Shown here: piece after piece, positions 6,351 through 12,953 of the stretch
Numbering within the stretch: the first letter of the stretch is position 1
Layout: each line of letters starts with the position of its first letter
Assembly: GCA_944332505.1 (NCBI GenBank)
Contig: CALVKC010000021.1
Span: 1 to 14,960 of the forward strand
Origin: an uncultured Bacilli bacterium
GTDB taxonomy: Bacteria; Bacillota_I; Bacilli_A; RF39; UBA660
Reading direction: 5' to 3'
DNA length: 14,960 nucleotides
Notes under the pieces: generated by a model
Databases searched by the model: none
Told to the model about the DNA's origin: nothing
Seen by the model: the letters and a program-made list of their open reading frames with translations, nothing else
Program-made: the position numbers and the translations under genes

Positions 6351-8369
6351 TCAACTCTTTTCTATTACTATTAATAATGTTGAATTTGGTAAATTACATA
6401 TATTTAGATTTTCATCATATATGGCTATTTTAGATAATAAATTTACATTATAACCTTTTTGTAAATATTCTTTTTTTACTATTATTTTACTATTTGGTAA
6501 TATTTCTTTAATAAATTTTGTATATTCTTTTAATGTAAAATAAGCAAATTGTTCTTGAACTTCCATAGGATATGCTTCTTCACCCCACGTGTATGTGTAT
6601 AAAAATTCTAAAGCATCATTTACTAATAATTTCACTTTATTTTCACTTAGTTTTGTATATTTAATATTACGTCCTTGAAAGTCATGGCAAAATCTATTTA
6701 ATATTTCTATGTCTTTGGGATTATAAAACTCAATAATTCGATATGCATCTTTATTTTCTTCCATAACTCCATCTCGTATAATTATTCTGCCACCTTTTCT
6801 TAAAGCTTTATAAGCTTCAGTTAATACTACTTTTATTGTTTCAGTGTTAAACTTTTTACCATTAAAAGTAATATAGGAATATAATTCATGAATAATTGCT
6901 GAAAATATTATTGTGTCTTGACTATTATTTTTAATATATTTATTTAAATTTAAAGCATCTCCTTTAAAAATATTCCATTGATAGTTTTCTTTTAATTTTA
7001 ATGTTTTTAACTTTTCTATTACATTTTGGGAAATATCCATTCCTGTTATATTTAAATTGGGATTGTGTTTTTCTAATAAATTTAGAATAATACCCCCACC
7101 AGAACCTATGTCTAATATATTTTGACCTACTAAATAGTTTAATATTTTTTCTTTATCACTTTTAGAGTGATTCATTTGTTCAAGATATGTTGTTTCTTCA
7201 AAAAAACGATCAAATTTGTCTTTACGAAAACCAAATAAATCATATAACATGTATATTGCTTTTTGATAATTACTATCATTAACAGATGCTACTTCACAAA
7301 ATTCAATTAATTTTTTTATTTGAATAGAATATTTAAAATTAAATATTAAATTGTTATTTTCTATTTTAATATTGGTTTTGATGTGTGGTGATATTTTTAT
7401 CTTATTATGTAATATGTCTTGATAACTTATGGTATTTAAATAATACTCTATTACTCTTTTTTTGTATAAATTTAATTCTCTTTTTTGATGATAGTTAAAG
7501 TATAAATCTTTCATTAGTTTTTCAAAAGTAACATTATCTATTTTTTCTGTTAGGTGTTTTTGAATTATTAAAAGAATTTTTATTTGTTCTTTTAAAGAAA
7601 AACTTTCAATGGCTGATTCAAAATACCAAATGTCTACTTTGGAAAATAAATCTTCTAAGCATGTTTTTACTTTATTATTTAATATTGTTAAATAATTTAG
7701 CTCTTCTTTACTTAATGTTTTGTTTAATTTTTCTAATCTTGTAATATAGTTTTCTTGATTGTTAAATTGATTGTTTATTATTAAATCAATAGTTTCTATT
7801 ACTTTAGGTTCAATATTTTTATATAAATTTTTTGATACTCCACTAATTATACATTTATTTAAAACTATTAATACTTTCCTTAATTTGTTTTTGGTAATTA
7901 ATTTGTTTTTAATTAATAAATATAATTCATAATTTTTATTTAAGGTTGTTTCTCCTTTTAAAAATTGACCAACCAAACCATGAGTTTTAATTAAAGTATT
8001 TATAATTATATTATTATTGGTTTCTAAGTATATTTGACTTGATCCTATATTATGAGCATATAAATCATAACCTTTTTTTCTCCATAAATAACGTTCACTT
8101 TTTCTTCCACATTTTGCTACTTCACTCCATTTTAATGTTTCTTCAACAAGATATAAAATGTCTTTTGCTAACTTTTCTTCTTTGTTTATTTCATCTAATA
8201 CTTGTAATGTTTTTAAACAATAGTTTAATACACTATGATTAGTTATTTCTTTTAAGGAAGAAACATTTAAGTAATTATAATTTTTTTCTAAAGTATTATA
8301 TAAATATGTAAGCCATAATTCACTACTATTTTTATTAGCATTATTGATTGATCTTATAGCTTTTAACAT
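6351..8369 (-). CDS. Two-part protein of unknown function with C-terminal class I SAM-dependent methyltransferase domain
   Basis: The 672 residues fall into two parts. Residues 1 to about 370 are mostly helical-looking and I do not recognise the family; the most conserved-looking blocks are WSEVAKCGRKSERYLWRKKGYD (in two parts, from 81), YAHNIGSSQIY (104-114) and THGLVGQFLKGET (129-141). Residues about 375-672 form a Rossmann methyltransferase: motif I is NILDIGSGGG at 417-426, the acidic residue after strand 2 is D445 (GMD), GDA is at 470-472, SAIIHELYSY is at 490-499, and ALRKGGRIIIRDG is at 522-534. No signal peptide or membrane segment is evident. The start overlaps the end of nadD by 29 bases and the stop is 4 bases before nadK, so it belongs to the NAD operon. 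A GGGG sequence lies about 6 bases before the ATG. It occupies the place after nadD where yqeK is often found, but no HD metal motif is visible. The methyltransferase fold is well supported; substrate and role are unknown. Confidence 0.85.
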   Translation of the reverse strand: MLKAIRSINNANKNSSELWLTYLYNTLEKNYNYLNVSSLKEITNHSVLNYCLKTLQVLDEINKEEKLAKDILYLVEETLKWSEVAKCGRKSERYLWRKKGYDLYAHNIGSSQIYLETNNNIIINTLIKTHGLVGQFLKGETTLNKNYELYLLIKNKLITKNKLRKVLIVLNKCIISGVSKNLYKNIEPKVIETIDLIINNQFNNQENYITRLEKLNKTLSKEELNYLTILNNKVKTCLEDLFSKVDIWYFESAIESFSLKEQIKILLIIQKHLTEKIDNVTFEKLMKDLYFNYHQKRELNLYKKRVIEYYLNTISYQDILHNKIKISPHIKTNIKIENNNLIFNFKYSIQIKKLIEFCEVASVNDSNYQKAIYMLYDLFGFRKDKFDRFFEETTYLEQMNHSKSDKEKILNYLVGQNILDIGSGGGIILNLLEKHNPNLNITGMDISQNVIEKLKTLKLKENYQWNIFKGDALNLNKYIKNNSQDTIIFSAIIHELYSYITFNGKKFNTETIKVVLTEAYKALRKGGRIIIRDGVMEENKDAYRIIEFYNPKDIEILNRFCHDFQGRNIKYTKLSENKVKLLVNDALEFLYTYTWGEEAYPMEVQEQFAYFTLKEYTKFIKEILPNSKIIVKKEYLQKGYNVNLLSKIAIYDENLNICNLPNSTLLIVIEKS

Positions 8370-8937
8370 TTTTTACCCCATATAAATTATTTTCTAATAT
8401 ATATTTACATACTTTTTTATCTAAATATTTACTAGCTTTTTTTAATTTGTTTTCTTTTAATAATTTTCTTATTTTACTAGATGAAATAGCACTTTTAAAT
8501 TTAATTATCTTATAATCATTAACTTTATTTAAAGTATTTAAGTGCTTTTTAATATTAATCTTTTTCCTTTGCATAATTATTAAATTATATTTTAATAATT
8601 CTTCATATTTATACCATTTGGCAAAATCTATTATGTTATCTGCTCCAATTATAATGGATAATTTAGCTGTAGGATATAACTTTTTTATCTCTTCTAAAAC
8701 TTCATATGTCTTACTTAAATGATATAATTTAGTATTTATTGTTATTTTATCAGTTGCTATTAATTTTAACATAGCAATTCTTTTCTTAATAGATACTTCA
8801 CTTTCTTTATCCCAATATTTTTCTGTTGGAATAATTATGATTTTATCAACATAACCTTTTTTTATTAGTTTTTGACATATCTTTAAATGGGCTTTGTGTA
8901 CTGGATTAAAGGTACCATTATATATTCCTATTTGCAT
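8341..8937 (-). CDS. nadD: Nicotinate-nucleotide adenylyltransferase
   Basis: Transfers AMP from ATP to nicotinate mononucleotide to make deamido-NAD. The 198-residue product starts with the nucleotidyltransferase motif YNGTFNPVHKAH (residues 6-17, with H14 and H17), has IIIGADNI at 96-103 with the conserved W108 soon after, and ISSSKIR at 151-157, the second ATP-binding signature. The last ten or so residues after LYG extend slightly beyond the usual end, apparently because the frame runs through the start of the next gene. It overlaps the end of nadE by 10 bases and the following methyltransferase gene by 29 bases, suggesting translational coupling. No strong ribosome binding site is seen, which also fits coupling. 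Confidence 0.95.
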   Translation of the reverse strand: MQIGIYNGTFNPVHKAHLKICQKLIKKGYVDKIIIIPTEKYWDKESEVSIKKRIAMLKLIATDKITINTKLYHLSKTYEVLEEIKKLYPTAKLSIIIGADNIIDFAKWYKYEELLKYNLIIMQRKKINIKKHLNTLNKVNDYKIIKFKSAISSSKIRKLLKENKLKKASKYLDKKVCKYILENNLYGVKNVKSYKINQ

Positions 8938-9674
8938 TTCTTTATATAAGTTGCTATTTTAAATTTATGGGCATTATTTTTATGGTACTTTTCTATTAAT
9001 TCAGCACTCTTTTTATTTATAGGTATTTGGTTGATATAATCATCAATTTCTCTATATGTAACTTTTAATTTTTCTTCATCTGTTTGACCACTTAAACCAT
9101 CACTTGGGGCTTTATATAATACTTTTTTAGGTACTTTTAATACTTCACCTAGTTTAATTACTTCACTAACTGTAAAATCAGCTATTACTTCTATGTCTCT
9201 AACTGAATCACCACCCTTAGTAAAATAACCTACATATGATTCTGATTTGTTTGCTGTTCCTGCAACAATATAGGTTTTATTGTATAATTTTGAATACATT
9301 GCTGCACTATAATACATTGCAGCCATCCTTAAACGTGGTTTTAAATTAATATCACTATCTACTAAATATTTTTCATCTACTAAAAAGTTTTTCTTAAATT
9401 CATCATACGTCTTTGTTAAATCAATGTTTTCAAGTCTAAAACCATAAAAATCACTAATTAGTTTGGCATCTTCTTTGTCTTCTTCTTTTGAATGAATCGG
9501 TAGGGTTAAACCAATAACATTTTCTTTTCCTAAGGCACTAACAAATAAAGCCGCAGCAACTGCACTATCCTTTCCTCCACTTATTCCTAATACTGCTCCC
9601 TTTAAATTGTTCTTTTCATAATATTCTTGAATAAACTTTACAATGTTTTCAACTTCTCTTTTGGCATTAAACAT
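8928..9674 (-). CDS. nadE: NH3-dependent NAD synthetase
   Basis: Amidates deamido-NAD to NAD using ATP and ammonia. The 248-residue product is the short form without a glutaminase domain. The ATP-pyrophosphatase loop SGGKDS is at 32-37, with GTANKSE at 139-145, TKGGD at 152-156 and SGQTDE at 195-200. It is first in the NAD operon and has a very strong ribosome binding site (GGAGGAG, about 7 bases from the ATG). Its leader of about 75 bases carries three palindromic sites downstream of a perfect consensus promoter, so this gene and those below it are probably under transcriptional repression. It may depend on free ammonia or on a separate glutaminase. Confidence 0.97.
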   Translation of the reverse strand: MFNAKREVENIVKFIQEYYEKNNLKGAVLGISGGKDSAVAAALFVSALGKENVIGLTLPIHSKEEDKEDAKLISDFYGFRLENIDLTKTYDEFKKNFLVDEKYLVDSDINLKPRLRMAAMYYSAAMYSKLYNKTYIVAGTANKSESYVGYFTKGGDSVRDIEVIADFTVSEVIKLGEVLKVPKKVLYKAPSDGLSGQTDEEKLKVTYREIDDYINQIPINKKSAELIEKYHKNNAHKFKIATYIKKCK

Positions 9675-9693
9675 TTTTTTCTCCTCCTTCTTA

Positions 9694-9718
9694 TGTTATT
9701 AACTATTTGTTAATAACA
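9694..9718 (-). promoter_or_regulatory. Paired palindromic operator sites in the nadE leader
   Basis: Two copies of the nine-base palindrome GTTA-T-TAAC lie at 9695-9703 and, inverted, at 9709-9717. Together with one flanking base on each side they form a 10-bp inverted repeat around the spacer TATTT, with centres 14 bases apart. They are about 30-50 bases downstream of the predicted transcription start, between it and the ribosome binding site. The repeated, symmetric sites look like repressor binding sites. The NrtR-like protein in the same operon is the obvious candidate, but the pairing is inference. The same sequence could also form an RNA hairpin in the leader. Confidence 0.6.
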
Positions 9719-9742
9719 ACGTTTAATAAAAAACAATTAATT

Positions 9743-9751
9743 GTTATTAAC
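9743..9751 (-). promoter_or_regulatory. Third palindromic operator copy abutting the nadE -10 box
   Basis: GTTATTAAC on the plus strand (GTTAATAAC on the minus) directly follows the TATAAT of the nadE promoter, so a bound protein would cover the transcription start. It is identical to the sites at 9695 and 9709. A perfect 14-base palindrome, AACAATTAATTGTT (9732-9745), overlaps its edge. Confidence 0.6.
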
Positions 9752-9780
9752 ATTATATTAAAAACAAAATTATTTGTCAA
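9752..9780 (-). promoter_or_regulatory. Consensus promoter of the nadE operon
   Basis: The minus strand has TTGACA (9780-9775), 17 bases and TATAAT (9757-9752): both hexamers are perfect and the spacing is ideal. The -35 lies in the last codons of recO. A promoter this strong next to repeated palindromes suggests that control is by repression, not activation. Confidence 0.85.
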
Positions 9781-10498
9781 TACTTTTTAAAAAGTTTTTG
9801 CTATTTAGATATAAACCTGTATATTTTTCATAATATATATCTAAAAAATTATTAATTGTTTTTTTAATGGATTTTTCTACTTTAATGTCTTTTATACTCT
9901 CTATATTAATGTAGTAATACATTCTTATCATCTTTATTACTTTGGGATTCACCGGTATTTCGTTAGTTAAACATTTTTGACATACAAAACCTCCAGCATC
10001 TGCACTAATCGTGGCTATGCCTTGTAAGCTTTTGCAAAATACACATTCATTTAAATCAAATAGTACTCCTAGTTTTTCTAAGTATTTTATTTCTAATATG
10101 TTAGTTAGTACTAAAGGATCTAAACCATCTTCTATTTTTAGAATCGTTGTTATAAAATTGTCATATATTTCTTTTGATTCACTTTGCTTGTATACTTGGT
10201 ATGTTAATTCCGTTATGTAACTTACATAACTAATTAAAAAAATATCACTGCGGATATTTTTTAGGGGATTTATTATATCAGCACTTACTAATGTAGATAG
10301 TTTGTCTTTTTTGTAATAAATGTTAAATTTGGCATAACTAAGTCGCATTGTTGCTACCCTATTTTTGCTCTTAAGTGATGCCGCACCTTTAGCAAGTATT
10401 CCTATTATGCCATATTCTTTTGTTAAAACATTTATTATTTTACTGCTTTCTTTGTATGGCATCTCCGTTAAAATAAAACCATCTACTTCTTCTAACAC
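9770..10498 (-). CDS. recO: DNA repair protein RecO
   Basis: RecO helps load RecA on single-stranded DNA together with RecR in recombinational repair. The 242-residue product begins with the RecO N-terminal OB-fold pattern (DGFILTEMPYKESSKIINVLTKEYG) and has a zinc site of C152-x-x-C155 and C173-x-x-C176 in the C-terminal helical domain. It starts with GTG at 10498, two bases after the stop of the small upstream gene (TAATGTG), with AAGGGA about 4-5 bases before. The nearby ATG at 10500 is out of frame and meets a stop at its third codon. The order era-yqzL-recO is typical for Firmicutes. The C-terminal codons carry the -35 box of the nadE promoter. Confidence 0.93.
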   Translation of the reverse strand: MLEEVDGFILTEMPYKESSKIINVLTKEYGIIGILAKGAASLKSKNRVATMRLSYAKFNIYYKKDKLSTLVSADIINPLKNIRSDIFLISYVSYITELTYQVYKQSESKEIYDNFITTILKIEDGLDPLVLTNILEIKYLEKLGVLFDLNECVFCKSLQGIATISADAGGFVCQKCLTNEIPVNPKVIKMIRMYYYINIESIKDIKVEKSIKKTINNFLDIYYEKYTGLYLNSKNFLKSIDK

Positions 10499-10499
10499 A

Positions 10500-10586
10500 T
10501 TATCCCTTCTTAATTTTTGTATATTCTAAATAATCTTCTACTTTTCCACTTTTAGCAAATTTTTTCCATGCTTCCTTTTTATTCAT
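10500..10586 (-). CDS. yqzL: YqzL-like small protein (28 residues)
   Basis: A short frame between era and recO reads MNKKEAWKKFAKSGKV and then EDYLEYTKIKKG. The spaced pattern W-x-x-F-x-x-S/T-G-x-x-x-x-Y-L-x-Y resembles the YqzL family, which sits at exactly this position in many Bacilli. The function is unknown. This copy is shorter than the roughly 45-residue proteins I recall. AGGTGAT lies about 5 bases before the ATG, but inside a hairpin. The stop overlaps an out-of-frame ATG and is 1 base from the recO start, implying coupled translation. Position, length and ribosome binding site support a real gene. Confidence 0.75.
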   Translation of the reverse strand: MNKKEAWKKFAKSGKVEDYLEYTKIKKG

Positions 10587-10590
10587 TTTT

Positions 10591-10621
10591 ATCACCTAAT
10601 TATATATTGGGTGATTTTTTT
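10591..10621 (-). promoter_or_regulatory. Hairpin covering the yqzL ribosome binding site; reads as a terminator on the plus strand
   Basis: ATCACCTAAT (10591-10600) and ATTGGGTGAT (10606-10615) pair over 10 bp with one G-U or mismatch position, around a 5-base loop. On the minus strand the 3' arm contains AGGTGAT, the predicted ribosome binding site of yqzL, so the hairpin could hide it. On the plus strand the stem is followed by seven T (10615-10621), the form of an intrinsic terminator, although no plus-strand gene is known here. On the minus strand no T run follows, so it should not stop the era transcript. Confidence 0.6.
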
Positions 10622-10626
10622 AAAAT

Positions 10627-11511
10627 TTATTCATTGTCGATGAATCCTAGTTCAATTAGATATTTTTCCTTTTCTTTCCAGTTCTTTATTACTTTTACAA
10701 ATATCTCTAAATATACTTTTTGATTAAGTAATTCTTCAATGTCCCTTCTTGCAAGTGTTCCTACTTGCTTTAACATACTGCCATTCTTACCTATTACTAT
10801 CTTTTTTAATGACTCACGATCTACTATTATATCAACATTTATGTTGGTAATGCCTTTTTTTTCTTCATAAAGTGTTGTGTAGCAAGTAATGCTATGTGGT
10901 ACCTCATCTTCTGTTAACATTAGTAGTTTTTCTCTTACAATTTCACTTACCATAAATTTTAAACTACTGCTCGTGTAATAATCATCAGGGAAATATTGAA
11001 CATCATCATGTAAATACTTTTTAGTTACTTCAATTAGTCTTTTTATGTTATCAAATTTTAAGGCTGATGTTGGAACTATTTCTACAAATGGATATATATT
11101 TTTGTATTTGTCAATTGTCTCTAAAAGATAGGCATCTGATACTTCGTCTATTTTGTTAAGTACTAGTATTACTGGTACTTCTGTTTCTTTAAGAGCATTT
11201 AATATAAATAAATCTCCTTTACCTATGCCAGACGCTACATCTACTACAAATAATATGACATCAACATCTTTGGTCATAGAATATGCTTCTTTGTTTAACA
11301 CTTTACCTAATTTATTCTGCGGTTTGTGTATTCCCGGAGTATCTACAAATACCATTTGATAACCATCTTCATTGTATATCCCTTGGATTAAATTTCTTGT
11401 TGTTCCAGAAATATTGCTCGTGATAGCTACTTTACGATTGATTATAGCATTTAATAAAGTGCTCTTACCAACATTAGGACGCCCTATTATGCTTACAAAA
11501 CCACTTCTCAT
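10627..11511 (-). CDS. era: GTPase Era
   Basis: An essential Ras-like GTPase that binds the 3' end of 16S rRNA and assists small-subunit maturation. Numbered from the ATG at 11511 (294 residues): G1 GRPNVGKST at 10-18, the TTR of switch I near 37, G3 DTPGIHKP from 57, G4 NKID at 119-122, SA (G5) at 149-150, and a C-terminal KH domain with VIGKNGSMLK at 239-248. The frame also opens at a GTG at 11517, but TAGGTG would then overlap the start; with the ATG at 11511 it is a well-placed ribosome binding site and the protein begins at MRSGFVSIIGRP, where Era normally begins. It follows dgkA closely, as in many Firmicutes, though without the usual cdd between them. Confidence 0.97.
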   Translation of the reverse strand: MRSGFVSIIGRPNVGKSTLLNAIINRKVAITSNISGTTRNLIQGIYNEDGYQMVFVDTPGIHKPQNKLGKVLNKEAYSMTKDVDVILFVVDVASGIGKGDLFILNALKETEVPVILVLNKIDEVSDAYLLETIDKYKNIYPFVEIVPTSALKFDNIKRLIEVTKKYLHDDVQYFPDDYYTSSSLKFMVSEIVREKLLMLTEDEVPHSITCYTTLYEEKKGITNINVDIIVDRESLKKIVIGKNGSMLKQVGTLARRDIEELLNQKVYLEIFVKVIKNWKEKEKYLIELGFIDNE

Positions 11512-11517
11512 ATTCAC

Positions 11518-11913
11518 CTAAAATAATGCTATGATGTATGGTATGAATATGAATGCACAAATTATCCCCGCCATAATGCCACTTACAAATGCCGCTGCAG
11601 AACCACAATCTTTGGCAATTTTTGCTAAAGGATGTATTTCACTAGTTACTAAATCTACCACCGCTTCAATAGCTGTGTTTAAAAGTTCTATCGCAAGTAC
11701 TACTACAAATGCTACTACTATTATTGCCCATTGAATAAATGTTATGTTAAATATAAAACCCATTATAATAGCAAATAAAGATCCCACTCCATGTAACCAT
11801 AAACTTTGTTCATTGCCATATGCATAAATTAAACCTTCAATCGAATACTTAACACTGTTCAAAAATCTTTTAAAACTCATTTGTTTGTGTTCTTTTTGTC
11901 TCTTCAAAATCAT
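11518..11913 (-). CDS. dgkA: Diacylglycerol kinase / undecaprenol kinase (DgkA family)
   Basis: A small trimeric membrane kinase; Gram-positive members mainly phosphorylate undecaprenol, returning lipid carrier to wall synthesis. The 131-residue product has about three membrane helices (roughly 38-56, 59-78 and 105-130), the conserved E76-L-L-N-T-A-I-E83 followed by V-D87, and AKDCGSAAA from about residue 100, the catalytic family signature. The start at 11913 overlaps ybeY by 44 bases and has AGGAG about 10 bases upstream; an internal ATG at 11880 (MSFKRFLNS) would reduce the overlap to 11 bases but lacks a clear ribosome binding site. It sits between ybeY and era, as is common in Firmicutes. 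Confidence 0.93.
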   Translation of the reverse strand: MILKRQKEHKQMSFKRFLNSVKYSIEGLIYAYGNEQSLWLHGVGSLFAIIMGFIFNITFIQWAIIVVAFVVVLAIELLNTAIEAVVDLVTSEIHPLAKIAKDCGSAAAFVSGIMAGIICAFIFIPYIIALF

Positions 11914-12334
11914 CTAATACCAACTCCTGCTTACTAAACATAATCTTTTCTTCTTCTATTCCTTTTGTGTGATCATATCCTAGTAAATGTAATAAACCAT
12001 GGACTACTAAAAATGCTAATTCTCTTTTTTCACTGTGATGATACTCTTTGGCTTGTTTAATCATCTGCGGAATAGATATGTATATCTCTCCAAGTTGTCT
12101 AATATTATAACAAATTTTGTTGTTATCTTCAAATGCAAAAGATAATACATCTGTTGTTCTATCAATCCCACGATATTTTTTGTTTAATTCATGCATTAAA
12201 TCATCATCTATAAATACTATACTTAAATTTGCTGATTTAACTTTTTCAAGTTTCAATGTCCTGTTTATTATTTTGTCTAAATAACTGTAATCTTTTTCAT
12301 ATCCATATTCATCTACTATTTTAAAATCATTCAT
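11870..12334 (-). CDS. ybeY: Endoribonuclease YbeY (16S rRNA maturation)
   Basis: A zinc-dependent endoribonuclease involved in 16S rRNA 3'-end processing and ribosome quality control. The 154-residue product has the signature HGLLHLLGYDH with zinc ligands H112, H116 and H122, and the upstream conserved block TDVLSFAFED at 61-70 plus LGEIYIS at 81-87. It starts at the ATG that overlaps the stop of the VanZ-like gene by one base, with GGAG further upstream. It precedes dgkA and era, so two ribosome-maturation factors are made from one transcript, as in many Firmicutes. phoH, the usual upstream neighbour, is missing. Confidence 0.96.
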   Translation of the reverse strand: MNDFKIVDEYGYEKDYSYLDKIINRTLKLEKVKSANLSIVFIDDDLMHELNKKYRGIDRTTDVLSFAFEDNNKICYNIRQLGEIYISIPQMIKQAKEYHHSEKRELAFLVVHGLLHLLGYDHTKGIEEEKIMFSKQELVLDDFEETKRTQTNEF

Positions 12335-12951
12335 TAAAAACTATATACTCCCATCACACCTAATAAATATATTACCATAATTATTATAATTATTAAACAG
12401 ATAATATTGTATATTCCTTCATTTTTTATTACCCCCGGCAAATGCTTATAGATTGCACTACCTCCTACGTATAATAAATAACCAAGTAAGCCACCTAGTA
12501 CATTTAGTATTATGTCATCTACATCAAAACTTCTTCCTATGTTTAATTGAACAAATTCTACTGTTGTACTTACAAATAAGGAAATTATAAATGGAGCTAA
12601 GCAGTTTTTGGGCTTTATGTAACATGATAATATTAAACCAAATATTAAAAATGCTAATATGTTTCCACCAACATTGTATATAAATAATCTACTGCCAAAT
12701 TCATAACGCATTATTTCTTGAAATGGTACTATGTTATAACCACTTCCTGAATTCATTTCTACTTTTGTTAATAGTTGAAATAGTAAAAATATATAACATA
12801 TTGATATTAACATTAAAAATTCTTTGTAAAAACTTATTTTATTACGATGATTCCTAAAATAAAAGAATCTAACTAAAACCATTGTAATTATAAATATTAT
12901 TAATACCGGCCAGTTATCTTTTAATATAGATTTAATAGTGTTTAGAAACAT
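12334..12951 (-). CDS. VanZ-family membrane protein
   Basis: The 205-residue product is a polytopic membrane protein with about five or six hydrophobic helices: roughly 15-31, 43-60, 92-111, 119-132, 145-160 and 180-202. It shows the VanZ-like pattern: YNIVPFQEI near 72, then N93-x-x-G-N-I-L-A-F-x-I-F-G, an E near 131 followed by FVQL, and R139-S-F-D-V-D-D-I-I-L-N-V-L-G-G near the third-last helix. VanZ itself gives modest teicoplanin resistance; most family members have no known function, so resistance should not be inferred. The gene lies between yqfD and ybeY, where phoH and pgpH/yqfF are normally found. It starts just after the yqfD stop (2 bases between), with AAGGGA about 10 bases before its ATG. 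Confidence 0.87.
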   Translation of the reverse strand: MFLNTIKSILKDNWPVLIIFIITMVLVRFFYFRNHRNKISFYKEFLMLISICYIFLLFQLLTKVEMNSGSGYNIVPFQEIMRYEFGSRLFIYNVGGNILAFLIFGLILSCYIKPKNCLAPFIISLFVSTTVEFVQLNIGRSFDVDDIILNVLGGLLGYLLYVGGSAIYKHLPGVIKNEGIYNIICLIIIIIMVIYLLGVMGVYSF

Positions 12952-12953
12952 AA

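Noticed and set aside
6351..6353. The TGA stop of the methyltransferase gene as evidence for TGA read as tryptophan
   Set aside because: An in-frame TAA follows immediately, so the stop is not informative, and the tryptophan codons checked elsewhere are TGG.
4885..6545. An identical stretch of about 18 bases in the NrtR-like gene and in the methyltransferase gene
   Set aside because: Both encode the short string YFTLKE in unrelated contexts, and AT-rich codon choice makes such identity likely by chance; no repeat family is implied.
7950..8110. A possible HD-hydrolase (YqeK-like) domain in the N-terminal part of the methyltransferase protein
   Set aside because: The position after nadD invites it, but the histidines at 106 and 130 lie in HNIGS and THGLVG, with no adjacent His-Asp pair or the spacing of the HD family.
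10591..10621. The hairpin between era and yqzL as a terminator of the era transcript
   Set aside because: On the minus strand the stem is followed by AAAAATG, not a T run, so it should not terminate transcription in that direction.
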